Positions 48,361-59,130 are shown, numbered from the stretch's first letter. The stretch: DNA of 64,000 nucleotides from Azorinus chamasolen (GCA_963576725.1 OY755237.1:65521269-65585268), one strand, 5' to 3'. The notes: a model not told the origin generated them from the sequence alone. Numbers and translations: made by a program.

Positions 48361-48414
48361 AAACACGTTTCTATGAGGGAAAGGGTTATATGAATATTTA
48401 TATATGAAACTAGA

Positions 48415-49204
48415 ACTGTAAGCCAAAGGCTAACGAATACCCCACCTGTCTGCTTGTTAGAACACCTATCATCAATCTGAACATATGTACATACAGAAAC
48501 GTGAAGAGATTTAAAGACAATACATGCCCCAACCCAATTTATGTAATAAAAATGAAGAATAATTCAGAGAAATAAGACCCTTTCATGAGGTTTTTGTCAA
48601 ATCCAAAGTTCTAAAGCTAGGTACCTTTTCAGAAAAACATTAAGTTCAAGGACCATAACTCTGACAAAAATTATTCAACCAGACCGATACTTGAACTTAA
48701 GCTGTACCTCATCTAGATTTATTTTTATGTCAAATATGAAGTTAATATCTGCAACCACTTCCAAAGAAAGACCGGAAAACTGAAAATTTGACAAAAAATT
48801 AAAGTTCAAGGGCCATAACTCTGGCAAAAAGTATTCAACCAGACTGAGATTGGGAATTCAGCTGTAAATCATCTAGAGTTTGATTTATGCCAAATATAAA
48901 GTTAAAATCTGCAACCACTTCCAAAAAAAGTCTGGAAAATCCCAAATTTGAAGAAAAAAATTAAAGTTCAAGGGCAATTACTCTGGAAATAATTATTCAT
49001 CCGGACTGAGATTGTAACATAAGCTGTAACTTATACCGATTTAGCTTTGTACTAAATATCTCAAGTCACCTCCGTAAAAAGTCCAGAAAACCGGAAAACA
49101 TTGGTGGGGGACTCAAAAGGGGAGATAACTCCTGAAGTAGTGGTCCGATCATAACGGAAATATGCGGTGCACAGGTTTATATGGTCATATGGCTATATAT
49201 GAAC
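48415..49204. mobile_element. Repeat E, copy 2, cut by Naiad A
   Basis: Collinear with 3228-4308. The match stops in TATATATGAACTT where family A begins. The rest of repeat E does not resume after family A ends at 53812. Confidence 0.75.
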
Positions 49205-49372
49205 TTCCAAGGCGGTACTTCCATCTTCCTCCTATTGTATGTTTGTTTTGTCTTTGTGCGTCTCTTGTTGTTTTTTCTAGTTATGTACATTTGCTGTTTC
49301 CTTGTGTTGCTGTTCGGGCGAGTGTTTGTTCTGTATGTGGTGTTTCCTGCATGACTCATTTTTGTACTTTTA
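49205..49372 (+). repeat. 5' pseudo-LTR of Naiad A
   Basis: It starts CCAAGGCGGTACTTCC and ends CATGACTCATTTTTGTACT, matching the last part of the 3' end (53648-53811). A direct terminal repeat of about 165 bp is the usual pseudo-LTR layout of PLEs. Confidence 0.8.
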
Positions 49373-49631
49373 TTATCACAACAGTGTTGCTTGTGCCGTG
49401 TGGTGGTCGTAAAAAGTCTCCCCGTACACGTAATCGATGTTGTTATCATTCTCTTGCAGGATATGCAAGTAACATACACAACTCTCATTCGCCTTTTACA
49501 TCATCATAAGTATGTCATGCACCTCGTGGTAGGTGTTGTGTTCACCAACAATTTGATGCACTTGGTAGCTACACTAATGTAATTGACGTGTTGATGAACA
49601 CAATACAGGTGCCCCTCTATCACTTTCCAAT

Positions 49632-52600
49632 ATGAATAAAGTTAAAATACCTCTAATAGAACTGAAAGCTATAAATATGCAATCTCTGTCGTCTGTACAA
49701 GTACCCAGAAATATTTCTAATTTCTCTTCCCTTCAACCTTTTGTTCGTTTAAAACAACTTAATCTTCAGTCGGCATCATCTTTTCACATACCATCTCTTT
49801 CTATTAATAAATGTTTTTTCAATGGACCAAGAGTTGTACTTTCACCTTTAAAATCTGTTATCCAAAATGTTTCCTCTATTCGTAAACGGTCCTTATGCAG
49901 GCGACACAGAGTGTATCCAATTATCCAAAAGTGCTTTGCTAAGAGGTGCATATGTTGTAGTAACATTTCTTGTAATTCCACTATAAAATCTACAGTTAAT
50001 GGTAGAACATTTAATGTCAAGATAAACTCAGACATTGATTGTACTACTACTAACGTTATTTATGTTTTAACTTGAAACGCGCCTAGTTGCGGTATACAGT
50101 ACGTAGGACAAACATGACGTGCTTTGAAAACTCGATTTCGTGAGCATGCATATCAGTGTCGAAATCGTAAACTAAACAATTTTTTATACCAACACTTTCG
50201 GAAATCTGGCCATTCTTTTAAAGATGTTTTAGTACAAATTGTTGAGCATATAACATATGATAAGGAGGCTACTAGTAGCTTTAAATCGAAAGCTAGATTT
50301 ATATCTGAATTAAATTGGATCAAAAAATTGCAACCACCTTTTCCTTTAGGACTGAATGATAATATTTACCAGACTGGAAATATTTCAAAAGAACCAGATA
50401 TAGATATTTTTCAATTTTTTCTATTAGAAAACGCAAATCTCGATCACATGGCATTCGCAAAAATGGTAATATTAAACGAAAATCTCGTTTGAAAATGACT
50501 CTTCTTGATCTACATACTTTACGCCTAACTTCGGGTAAACATGCCATGCTTTCTACACTTTCCTCCTTATCTATATGTTCATTAAAAGAAATTGACGAGC
50601 AAGCCGATACAATTATTTTTAGATCAGATCCTGTCATAGGAACGGCTAGTTTGATACAAAGCTTTACTCTACATGTTCTCAGACCGCACATTGACAAATT
50701 GTCTGAACACCAAAGATTCTTCTTGAAAATTCCTTTTATTAATAAAGGTATTGATTTTATTGACCTCCAAAGTATTTTTAGAGACAAAAATGTAATTGAC
50801 ACTATTCCTAAATACTTTAAAAATACAGAACCACCTATCATCTGCTACAAATATAACAAACCCATCAGAAATACAATTTTCAACTATAATAAAATTGTGG
50901 CCGACCTTAATATTAATGATAATATTCCTGATAATTGAGATTGCGCCACCTCAAAATTTTGCTATTCTCCGGCTGGTCATGTGATTACTGGTAATTTTGA
51001 GCTAATTAAAGATAAACGTCTACGATCTCTTTTGAATAAAGGTCCCAAATATAGAATACCATCCTTGATAAATTTTAACTCTTGTCGAGTTCAGGTTGCG
51101 GAGGCTTTACAAAATTTTAGTATTAAATGGTGTCGAAGAGAACATGTTGAGTCTAATGCTCTTTCTTGTTGGAAAAAACTAATTTTTGATATAATTGATA
51201 AACGCATTTCCTTTTACAGCTCTAATAAACACCTTCTTCCACCTAAACCTAGAACTTCTTTTAGACATCTTAAAAAGGGTTTACAGGATTTCCATTCAAA
51301 ATACGTTTTTGTTCCTGCTGATAAGGCATCGAATAATGTGATTATTATTTGACGATTACATTATATCGATGTCTTCAAGCAGGAAATTATTAATACCAAA
51401 AGTACAAAAATGAGTCATGCAGGAAACACCACATACAGAACAAACAGTCGCCCGAACAGCAACACAAGGAATCAGCAAATGTACATAACTATAAAAACAA
51501 CAAGAGACGCACAAAGACAAAACAAACATGCAATAGGGGGAAGATGGAAGTACCGCCTTGGAACGGTCAGTGACAAAAGTCACTGGGGGTTAAACCGGTT
51601 TATGGGCGCCCAACCTCACACTTATTCCATCCCCACCCTAAAAGACAAACAGTGTAAATAAACGTATCCCCTCTCCGACTAATCTACAACAACCGCGACG
51701 GCAAATACAGTGGTAAAGTGCATGTATAACGAAAACATTTAAGTGAACAAACTGTATCCATCTATCGCTTGTGTACTCAATGATAGAGCTGCAAACAGAG
51801 TAACTGTAGACAAGTAATAAAGGGTACGACAAAAACGAAATAGTACAGATATCCGACGTTCTCCTTCCATTTCTGGATTTAAGAGGTCATACATTTCAGT
51901 TACCACTGACGAAAAGACCATCATTTCAGACCATGTCAAAAAGTGTGAACAATATGGAACCGATATTAAAATTACACAACATAAACTTCCTACAATGTAT
52001 TGGTTACCAAAACTACATAAAAAACCATATAAAGTGCGTTTCATTGTAAATTCTAGTTCATGTACAACTACTAAATTGTCTATACTTTTGACTTCTTGTT
52101 TAACGAAGGTAAAGGAACATGTAAAATTCTACTGTGATAAGACTTATGAAAATTCTGGAATAAATCTCTTCTGGTCTATTAAGAACTCTTCAGAAGTCTT
52201 AAACAAACTTAAGAACAAAAGGTATCTTGCATCCACTGTGAGCACGTACGATTTTTCTACTCTGTACACAACTCTTCCTCATATTTAATTAAGGATAAGC
52301 TTACTAACTTAATCCAGAAAGTATTTGCCCGAGAAAAACATCATTCTTGGCATGTAATGCTAAAAAAGCTTTCTTTACTGACGAGCAAATGAAATATTAA
52401 ACCAATTGGAATTGCTCAGAAGTTTGCGAAGCACTAACCTTTCTTTTGGATAACATGTTTGTACGGTATGGGAATGCTATATACCGTCAGGTAATTGGTA
52501 TTCCTATGGGTACGAATTGTGCACCACTTGTCGCAGATTTGTTTTTGTACTGCTATGAGAGAGATTTCATGTTGCGTTTGAATCCTCAATCACAAGAAGA

Positions 52601-53306
52601 TGTTATAAAAGCCTTCAATGAAACTTGTCGATATTTGGATGATATTTTTAACTTAGATAACCCTTTCTTTGATGCTCTGATTCCTACAATTTATCCTAAA
52701 GAACTCAAATTGAATAAAGCTAACCCGTCCGACAATTATGCAGCGTTTCTTGATCTAGACCTTAAAATTAATAATGGAATGATTTCTTCTAAAATATATG
52801 ACAAAAGAGATGATTTTGATTTTAATATTGTAAATTTTCCTCATCTGGACGGGGATGTTCCCCGTGCTCCATCTTACGGGGTTTATATATCTCAACTTAT
52901 TCGTTTTGCTAGAGCTTGTTCATCTATTGACGATTTTAACAGTCGAAATCTCATTTTAACTGAAAAACTGCTTAAGCAAGGATATAGATACCATAAACTA
53001 AGAAAAACTTTCTCTAAATTTTACTATCGAAATCTCTCGCTTATTGGCAAGTACCAATGTAATCTCAAGGTACTTCTGCGACACGGTATTTCACATCCTG
53101 AATTTTATGGTGATGTGATTTACAAACTTCGTAAAATTATTGGACATACCCATTTTCTCACTTTGTTCATCAAATGTGTTAAACAATTCATTAAAAAGGG
53201 ATATGATCCTGTAGTACTACAACATACTGCATGTTTGGTTGTGAACCCTTTTACAGTTGGCAATCACGCTGGCCTCTTTGCATGTACGCCGACAAGAAAG
53301 GTTTAG
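49632..53306 (+). pseudogene. Naiad family A polyprotein: GIY-YIG endonuclease, UxC linker, RT (selenoprotein type)
   Basis: The ATG at 49632 opens a frame with KRCICCSN (zinc-binding), NVIYVLT(TGA)NAPSCGIQYVGQT(TGA)RALKTRFREH, a GIY-YIG endonuclease (TGA at 50073 and 50115). After a T-run frameshift (about 50415) comes the basic RKSRSHGIRKNG, then a linker with NIPDN(TGA)DC (50936), GHVITG, FSIKWCRREH and VPADKASNNVIII(TGA)R (51350). A 488-bp inverted insertion follows. RT continues with YWLPKLHKKPYKVRF, GIPMGTNCAPLVADLFLYCY and RYLDDIFNLDN, with frameshifts near 52283 and 52345 and a TAA at 52398. The endonuclease nicks target DNA and the RT, related to telomerase RT, copies the RNA. N-terminal endonuclease plus CxC linker is diagnostic of Naiad-type PLEs. 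In-frame TGAs are read here as selenocysteine codons. The other breaks are real lesions, so this copy is dead. Confidence 0.85.
51401..51888 (-). mobile_element. Nested inverted 3' end of Naiad A
   Basis: This is the reverse complement of about 53324-53812, from the terminal AGTACAAAAATGAGTCATGC to GGATTTAAGAGGTC, truncated inside the SECIS. It splits family A between the INTKS and YISVTTDEKTIISDH blocks. The outer frame is the same on both sides. Confidence 0.88.
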
Positions 53307-53368
53307 TACTCTATGAAGGCGACCTCTTAAATCCAGAAATGGAAGGAGAACGTCGGATATCTGTACTA
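53304..53368 (+). promoter_or_regulatory. SECIS element (Naiad A)
   Basis: The structure starts at the TAG stop. Helix I is TAGTAC:GTACTA, internal loop TCT/TATCT, quartet ATGA (53313) with GA (53356). Helix II has 12 positions with a 2x2 mismatch in the middle, then comes AAA (53329-53331), helix III TCCA:TGGA with loop GAAA, and the 3' arm AGGAG. This is the layout of a form 2 SECIS, which in eukaryotes sits in the 3' UTR and directs selenocysteine insertion at UGA. Confidence 0.85.
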
Positions 53369-53812
53369 TTTCGTTTTTGTCGTACCCTTTATTACTTTTC
53401 TACAGTTACTCTGTTTGCAGCTCAATCATTGAGTACACTAGGGATAGGTGGATACAGTTTGTTCACTTAAATGTTTTCGTTATACATGCACTTTACTACT
53501 GTATTTGCCGTCGCGGTTGTTGTAGATTAGTCGCAGAGGGGATACGTTTATTTACACTGTTTGTCTTTTAGGGTGGGGATGGAATTAGTGTGAGGTTGGG
53601 CGCCCATAAACCGGTTTAACCCCCCCAGTGACTTTTGTCACTGACCGTTCCAAGGCGGTACTTCCATCTCCCCCCTATTGCATGTTTGTTTTGTCATTGT
53701 GCGTCTCTTGTTGTTTTTATAGTTATGTACATTTGCTGTTTCCTTGTGTTGCTGTTCGGGCGACTGTTTGTTCTGTATGTGGTGTTTCCTGCATGACTCA
53801 TTTTTGTACTAC
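53369..53812 (+). repeat. Naiad A 3' UTR and 3' pseudo-LTR
   Basis: It includes the palindromic AAACCGGTTT, the perfect hairpin CAGTGAC-TTTT-GTCACTG (53626-53643), the small stem ACCG..CGGT around CCAAGG (53644-53659) and the terminal CATGACTCATTTTTGTACT. Confidence 0.85.
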
Positions 53813-53904
53813 ATGTATTATAAAGAGCTCTAAATACTATTCATACATAGGTAGGACATGCAGTTCAAATACTTGCAGTGTCAGAACTTTCAGATGAATT
53901 ACAG

Positions 53905-53975
53905 CATTATAACAATGAAGACCCATATCAGACAGCTCCTGTAGGAGCTACTGGGTCTTCATTGCTTGCTTACAA
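53905..53975. repeat. Near-palindrome with CTCCTGTAGGAG centre
   Basis: Arms AATGAAGACCC..GGGTCTTCATT surround CAGCTCCTGTAGGAGCTA (centre 53935-53948). The arm sequence differs from families P1 and P3. Confidence 0.75.
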
Positions 53976-54086
53976 CACTACCTAAATCAGATGCTATAAA
54001 TGCTTATGCAAAGAATGTAGATCAATATTAGGTAACTTCTGTTGCAGCTGTCTAAGAGCCAGTGTTACATGAAACTTTGATCATGC

Positions 54087-54149
54087 GTTTAGAATTGACC
54101 GAGGGTATGTTTTTAACGTTAAGGATCGACATAGGGTCTTTCTTAAGCG
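54087..54149. repeat. Minisatellite of about 31 bp, left part
   Basis: Units of the form TTTTTAACGTTAAGRATCGA plus CCCAGGGT. The array is interrupted by the Naiad B insertion and resumes at 55800. Confidence 0.7.
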
Positions 54150-55174
54150 TTAAGAATCAGGATAGACTTATTAAATTAATAGAAAAAACCTTTGCCAGAG
54201 AAAACAAAATGTTCATTGCTTGTAATGTTCAACGTTCATTCTTTTCGAATTCAGAAGTTGAACATTACACAATGTGGACTTGCCTTGATGTTTGTAGATC
54301 TCTTACCTTTCTTTTAGATAATATATTTGTGCGTTATGGAGATACCATATATCGTCAAGTTGTTGGTATACCCATGGGTACAAATTGTGCCCCTCTTGTT
54401 GCAGATTTGTGTTTGTATTGCTACGAGAGGGATTTTATGCTTAGCTTAAAACCTGATACACAGACCGATATTGTGAATGCTTTTAATAAAACTTCAAGGT
54501 ATTTAGACGATATTTTGAATTTAGATAATCCTTATTTTGATACTATGGTTTCTTCAATCTACCCAAAAGAACTGTCTTTAAACAAAGCTAATCAATCTGA
54601 CATTATAGCTTCATTTTTAGATTTGAATCTTTCAATTACAAATGATAAAGTTTCGTCCAAAGTATACGATAAAAGAGAAGATTTTAATTTTAAAATTGTT
54701 AATTATCCTTTTCTAGATGGGGATGTGCCACGTTCTACATCTTATGGTGTTTATATTTCTCAACTTATTAGGTTTGCCCGAGCCTGTTCTTTGCTTGAAG
54801 ATTTTAACAGACGTAATTTAGTTATAACTGATAAACTTCTTAAGCAAGGTTACAGATATCACAAACTTCGGAAAACCTTTTCTAAATTTTATTATCGAAA
54901 TTTACCTCTCATTAGTAAATATAATTGCAATCTACGGACGTTACTGCGACAAGGCATTTCTCAACCAGAATTTTATGGGGATGTTATCTACAAACTTAGG
55001 AAAATTCGGGGTCATATCCATTTTCATGATTTGTTTATAAAACGCATTAAAAAATTTAAAAAGAAAGGTTATGATCCTATTATATTGCAACACACTGCAT
55101 GTTTGGTTATCGATCCTTTTACAGTCGGTAGCTACGCTTCCCTCTTTGCTTGCGCGATGACAGGCCGAGGGTAG
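54150..55174 (+). pseudogene. Naiad family B RT, 5'-truncated but open
   Basis: The open frame continues upstream into flanking minisatellite, but homology to Naiads begins at DRLIKLIEKTFARENK. It covers the RT palm and thumb: GIPMGTNCAPLVADLCLYCY, catalytic RYLDDILNLDN, FLDLNLSITNDKVSSKVYDK, SYGVYISQLIRFARAC, KLLKQGYRYHKLRKTFSKFY and C-terminal HTACLVIDPFTVGS, ending TGRG-TAG. There is no stop within it. The endonuclease, linker and RT fingers are missing, so it is not an active element, but its RT half is the best preserved here and serves as reference for the 36.6-kb copy. Confidence 0.88.
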
Positions 55175-55236
55175 TACTCTATGATGGTATACTCTTAAAC
55201 TTGGATACAGGAGGAGCTTACCAGACTCATGTATTA
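55172..55236 (+). promoter_or_regulatory. SECIS element (Naiad B reference copy)
   Basis: Helix I TAGTAC:GTATTA, internal loop TCT/CTCAT, quartet ATGA (55181)/GA (55224), helix II TGGTA:TACCA plus 2x2 mismatch plus CTCTT:AGGAG, AAA (55197-55199), helix III CTTG:CAGG with loop GATA. Same geometry as in family A with different bases. Confidence 0.88.
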
Positions 55237-55765
55237 TGTTTTCCCTGTCGTGCCCTTAACGGCTTACCTGCAGGTGCTCTGACTTCAGCAAAGCCATTGA
55301 GTACATATTTGACGGATTGTCACAGTTATTATGCTATGTTTTACATGTTGTCCTGTGTTCACCGTCGTCTATGTTGTGGGTAAGTCCAGCGGGGATACCT
55401 TTATTTACAATATTTGTAAAGCTAGGGCGACTTTGAGAGAAGTGTGAGGTTAGGACGTCCGTAAAACGGTTTAAACCCCCAGTGGTGTTTTTGCTGCTGA
55501 CCGTGCCAAGGCGGTACTCTCTTTGTCACCCTTCTTTTTGTTTGCCTTGCGTCTTTGTGCTTGTGGTTTGTTCATGTTGTGGAACGTTTGTCCCTGTTTC
55601 TTGTGTGTCTTTTGGTGTTGTCTGTGTTCATTTCGTATGTGTGTGTGCGTGTGCGTTTGGGTGTGTGGTTGTGTGTGTGTGTGTGTCATGCTGTCTATCG
55701 GTGTTTTGGTGGTGGTTGCGTCTTGCATGTGGCTTTGCCTGCTTGACTTTACTACTTTTCCAATT
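55237..55765 (+). repeat. Naiad B 3' UTR and terminus
   Basis: The hairpin CAGTGGT..GCTGCTG (55480-55499) is followed by ACCG..CGGT around CCAAGG, then (GT)n at 55668-55687 and the terminal CTGCTTGACTTTACTACTTT. Long reading frames over this part are Cys/Val-rich artefacts of the TG repeat. Confidence 0.85.
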
Positions 55766-55799
55766 AACAGTAACAACCAACACAGTATGTTTTTTTAAT

Positions 55800-56020
55800 A
55801 TTGAAATTTGACCCCGTGCCTTTTTCTAAAACGTTAAGAATTTACCCAGGATCTGTTTTTAACGTTGACAATCAACCCAGGGTCCTATTTAACGTTGATA
55901 ATGACTTAGGGTCCTTTTTAACTAAGTTTTGACCCTTGGCTCTTTTCTTAGCTATCATAATCGTCAAAGGTTCTGTTTCTAATGTTAAGAACTGACTCCT
56001 GTGTCATTTTTAACAGCATC
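55800..56020. repeat. Minisatellite of about 31 bp, right part
   Basis: About six degenerate units with AACGTTRANAATNRACCCAG and GGTCCTTTTTAAC, continuing the array of 54087-54149 across the inserted element. Confidence 0.7.
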
Positions 56021-56125
56021 AAAAGTTCATGTTACACCTGCATTACATTGTATTGTTTTTCCGCCAAAATGCATTTCGGTGTCAAACACTTTGGGGGCAT
56101 TTGTCACCCGTGACGACTCTCTTGT

Positions 56126-58112
56126 TAACTATATAAATAGCATTTTTATCAGTGATAAAATGAATGGTTATATAAAAACTCAAAAGTCATAATGCAGAAA
56201 GACTGTCCAGACTCTCTCAGATGATTTCGATTTGAATATCATGCGGGTACTAATTTTGACGTGCACAAATAATGACGCACCTAGGTCTATTTTGAAATGT
56301 CGATTAATCATAAACAATGAAAGCTGCAATGGCACCATTTTGGTTGTAAATATAAATAAAACTGGGTCACGTCATTCACATCTAGAAATGTTGAAATATA
56401 TATTTTGACTGCATGAACTTCAGATTTTAAACAACTTCCACAAATTTTGACACAGACATTAACCGAATGTCAAAAATCTTGGATTCAGATGAGATGCAGA
56501 GTTACTCAGTGTCTCATCTGGATCCAAGCCGTTTGCATGTGCTACTACTCTGAGGTAAGGAAGTAAATGGGTAAACAAAAATATCCAATGGTTTTGGAAT
56601 AATTTGGGCATAAAATTCACCTATGTCCGTTATATTTTCACTAACTTGATCAGAACGTCTTGGGAATTTTGAAATATGATTTATTTTACCATTTCTTATT
56701 TTGTATTCCCATTTGGTTAATAAAAGAAGGAAATCCAGTACTGTTTTACCCATTTGGATCTAGTAAACTGTACATTTACCCTAAAACATTTATCTGACAT
56801 TCCCTAGCATAAACCAATCTTTTAAAAATGATTATCAAAACTTCCATTCAGAATTTATAATCTTCACAACAGCAGGTGTTAAGTGCTTGTGTGGCGGCAG
56901 TAAAACGTCGCCCCGTACTTCATTCTCAGTGTTGTTATACCTTCTGATCCTTCGAGATCATGAATTTCAGTACATCTTGTTCTGAAATTGAATACCGCTT
57001 AAGCCGGTGCTAGGGGGCGTGAGCAGTGTTGCACTTTCAATTACTGCTCATGAACAGACTCAATAAAACCGAGTCTGCAATTGTCTCCTTTTGTGTTGCA
57101 ATTTTTGCTTTCGGGGGATCACCTCCCTTCAGAATTTATTTACATCTTAGCTATATTCTGCGAAACATGTATTTCATCAACTTGCGGAAACCAATGCGCA
57201 GTTCAAATGAGGAAACTCCACTTAACACTTTCCTCCATAGATACAAGACAGACCTAAATCAGACGGTCTGTTTACATATGAAATTCAAAAGATCCTTATA
57301 TACAGGTATATATAGACCAACTTATTTTGGAACAAAACATGACTTACTCTAATGTAAACAAAATGAACCCACCACGACGCTTCTTTATTTTTAAATAACT
57401 TAGTAAGCCACAACTCTTCAGCATAGTTATCTTGGTGCAATGGATATGTATCTGGACTTGCACCCTGCGGGTCTCGAGTTCGATTCTGACCAGTGGCCAT
57501 TATTGTTTTACTAAAACAAAAATACAACAAAAAATAAATATAACATATAACAAGCAAGGTTTTACGCAAGCGAAAAATGGCTGCGTAACATGTATTTTAG
57601 CAGCATAGAAGAAAAAGAGGGAGCAATATTGTTTAGTACTTTTAATTAACAGATACATTGGGAAAACATGATTGTTATGTATGAATTAATACATGTAGCA
57701 GAAACGGGGGAATGTTTTAATGAGCCATGATGCAGAATACCTGTGTTTGACACCAATAATACACATTACGTCACATATCAATGTTATTCATTTGCTGAAA
57801 CACACTGACGTAGAAACAGTTATCACATTAAGTGATGTTCACAAGGCATACGAACTCCCATACTTACAGTCTACATGAAATTATTCCAATAGGTCGCCTC
57901 AATGTCCATTAACCTTTTCACTTATATTGTCCCTAAATTAAGAACAGGTTAGTATAAGATAATTATACATTTACGTTGAAGCAAATTCATGCACAATGGT
58001 GAAATATGCAAAAAGGTCAACAAAACCACGAGTAAAAGGTCTCAGCTAAATAACTTTAACAAAGCCAAAATGCAAACAAAGGACTTATATTTTTATATAC
58101 AAAATGGTTTTA
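56126..58112 (+). repeat. Repeat G, copy 2, inverted relative to 17.3-18.75 kb
   Basis: Matches the complement of 17306-18750 end to end, with two extra blocks: 56175-56398 (unassigned) and the SINE 56844-57136. It carries the tRNA-like core near 57420-57500 (CTTGGTGCAATGGATATGTA, TCGAGTTCGATTCTGACC). The minus-strand frame at 57285-57569 is a by-product. Confidence 0.85.
56844..57136 (+). mobile_element. SINE-like element, non-tRNA head, copy 2
   Basis: Present here and absent at the homologous point of repeat G copy 1 (about 18255). Head with GTGTGGCGG..GTCGCCCCGTACTTCA, central CTTAAGCCGGTGCTAG, hairpin AGACTC..CCGAGTC, end CACCTCCCTTCAGAATTTAT. TTCAGAATTTAT also occurs at the left edge (56848). 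Confidence 0.8.
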
Positions 58113-59130
58113 AACCAATGTTTCCAATTTTATTTTTAAATAATACAAAGTCTCGCTTTTATGCAAGATGCATTTACATCTATTATACAGTATACAGTAA
58201 ATAGTCACATGGTCACAATGAGGGAAAACGGCTATTTTCATGTCCCATGTATGGAAGTAGCATATCCAGAGACATATTCATGCATATCTCTAGCCTATCC
58301 TACCCTAGAAAGAGAAAAGAAAAATAATGTTATCTATGTATACCCACTTGTTTTCATCTCCTCCGAAACGAAACGAGGGGATAAAAAGAGGGTACCAACT
58401 CTCAAGGGGTTGCATTACAAACTGAAGAGATGCCTATTTATTTACACATTACCAAAAAGGGATAAATCACCCCTGTCGATCCTTTCCTGGTACCCAGCTT
58501 ATATCAACACTACGATCCTGTGCATAATAAAAGTAGGGTACCAGAACAGAGCAAAGCCATGCTTTCCGGTATACAAGTAAACATACTGGGTACAGAATTT
58601 GTCCGACATATGTCGAAATAACCAGTTAACGATGTGTTAATTGTCATACTTATCAGCGTAGCGGGGGTTCACCATAGTATGTGCCATCCGCTCAATTTCC
58701 ACCACAAGTTTCAACAGCTCCCGATTATCCAATTACAAAACAGTGACATATTAACGAAGTCGAAGGTGGAACATTGTAGCTATGAAGTTGACAGAAATCA
58801 AGAAACAGAACAGATCCACCAAATTCATAAGCAAATAGAGCTGATCCTGATCATATGGCTCCTCTTGGACCTCTATGATCTGGGTCTACTCTGTTTTCAA
58901 TGCCTGAACATCCGTCTATACGAGGGAATAGATTACCCCAGCGTCTCTTTCCCGATAAGTGTAATTGATGTAGAATTGCTACCAAATGCATCTCAGCATG
59001 TTAATGATAGAATGCTAAGTACTTTCAGATTACATTAAACTGTGATTTATAATCAATACAGTAGACACATGTTAAAATATGTACATATGATAATGACCAT
59101 GGTTCTTTGTGGGTATATTATTTCTTTCAG
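58113..59130. other. No supported gene; degenerate P1 palindrome
   Basis: A decayed P1 palindrome occupies about 58830-58915 (GAGCTGATCCTGATCATATG..GATCTGGGTCTACTCTGTTT). The two overlapping open frames (58161-58580, 58634-59038) have no recognisable domain, and one runs through the palindrome. I do not call them genes. Confidence 0.4.

Noticed and set aside
55482..55811. Overlapping Cys/Val-rich open frames (also 2189-2474, 8993-9334, 37600-37887, 39252-39587)
   Set aside because: They lie in the Naiad B 3' UTR and are produced by the (GT)n tract. The frames are not conserved as protein between copies.
58161..59038. Two open frames of 139 and 134 codons
   Set aside because: No domain, no splice signals, and one crosses a P1 palindrome. 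They look like chance frames.
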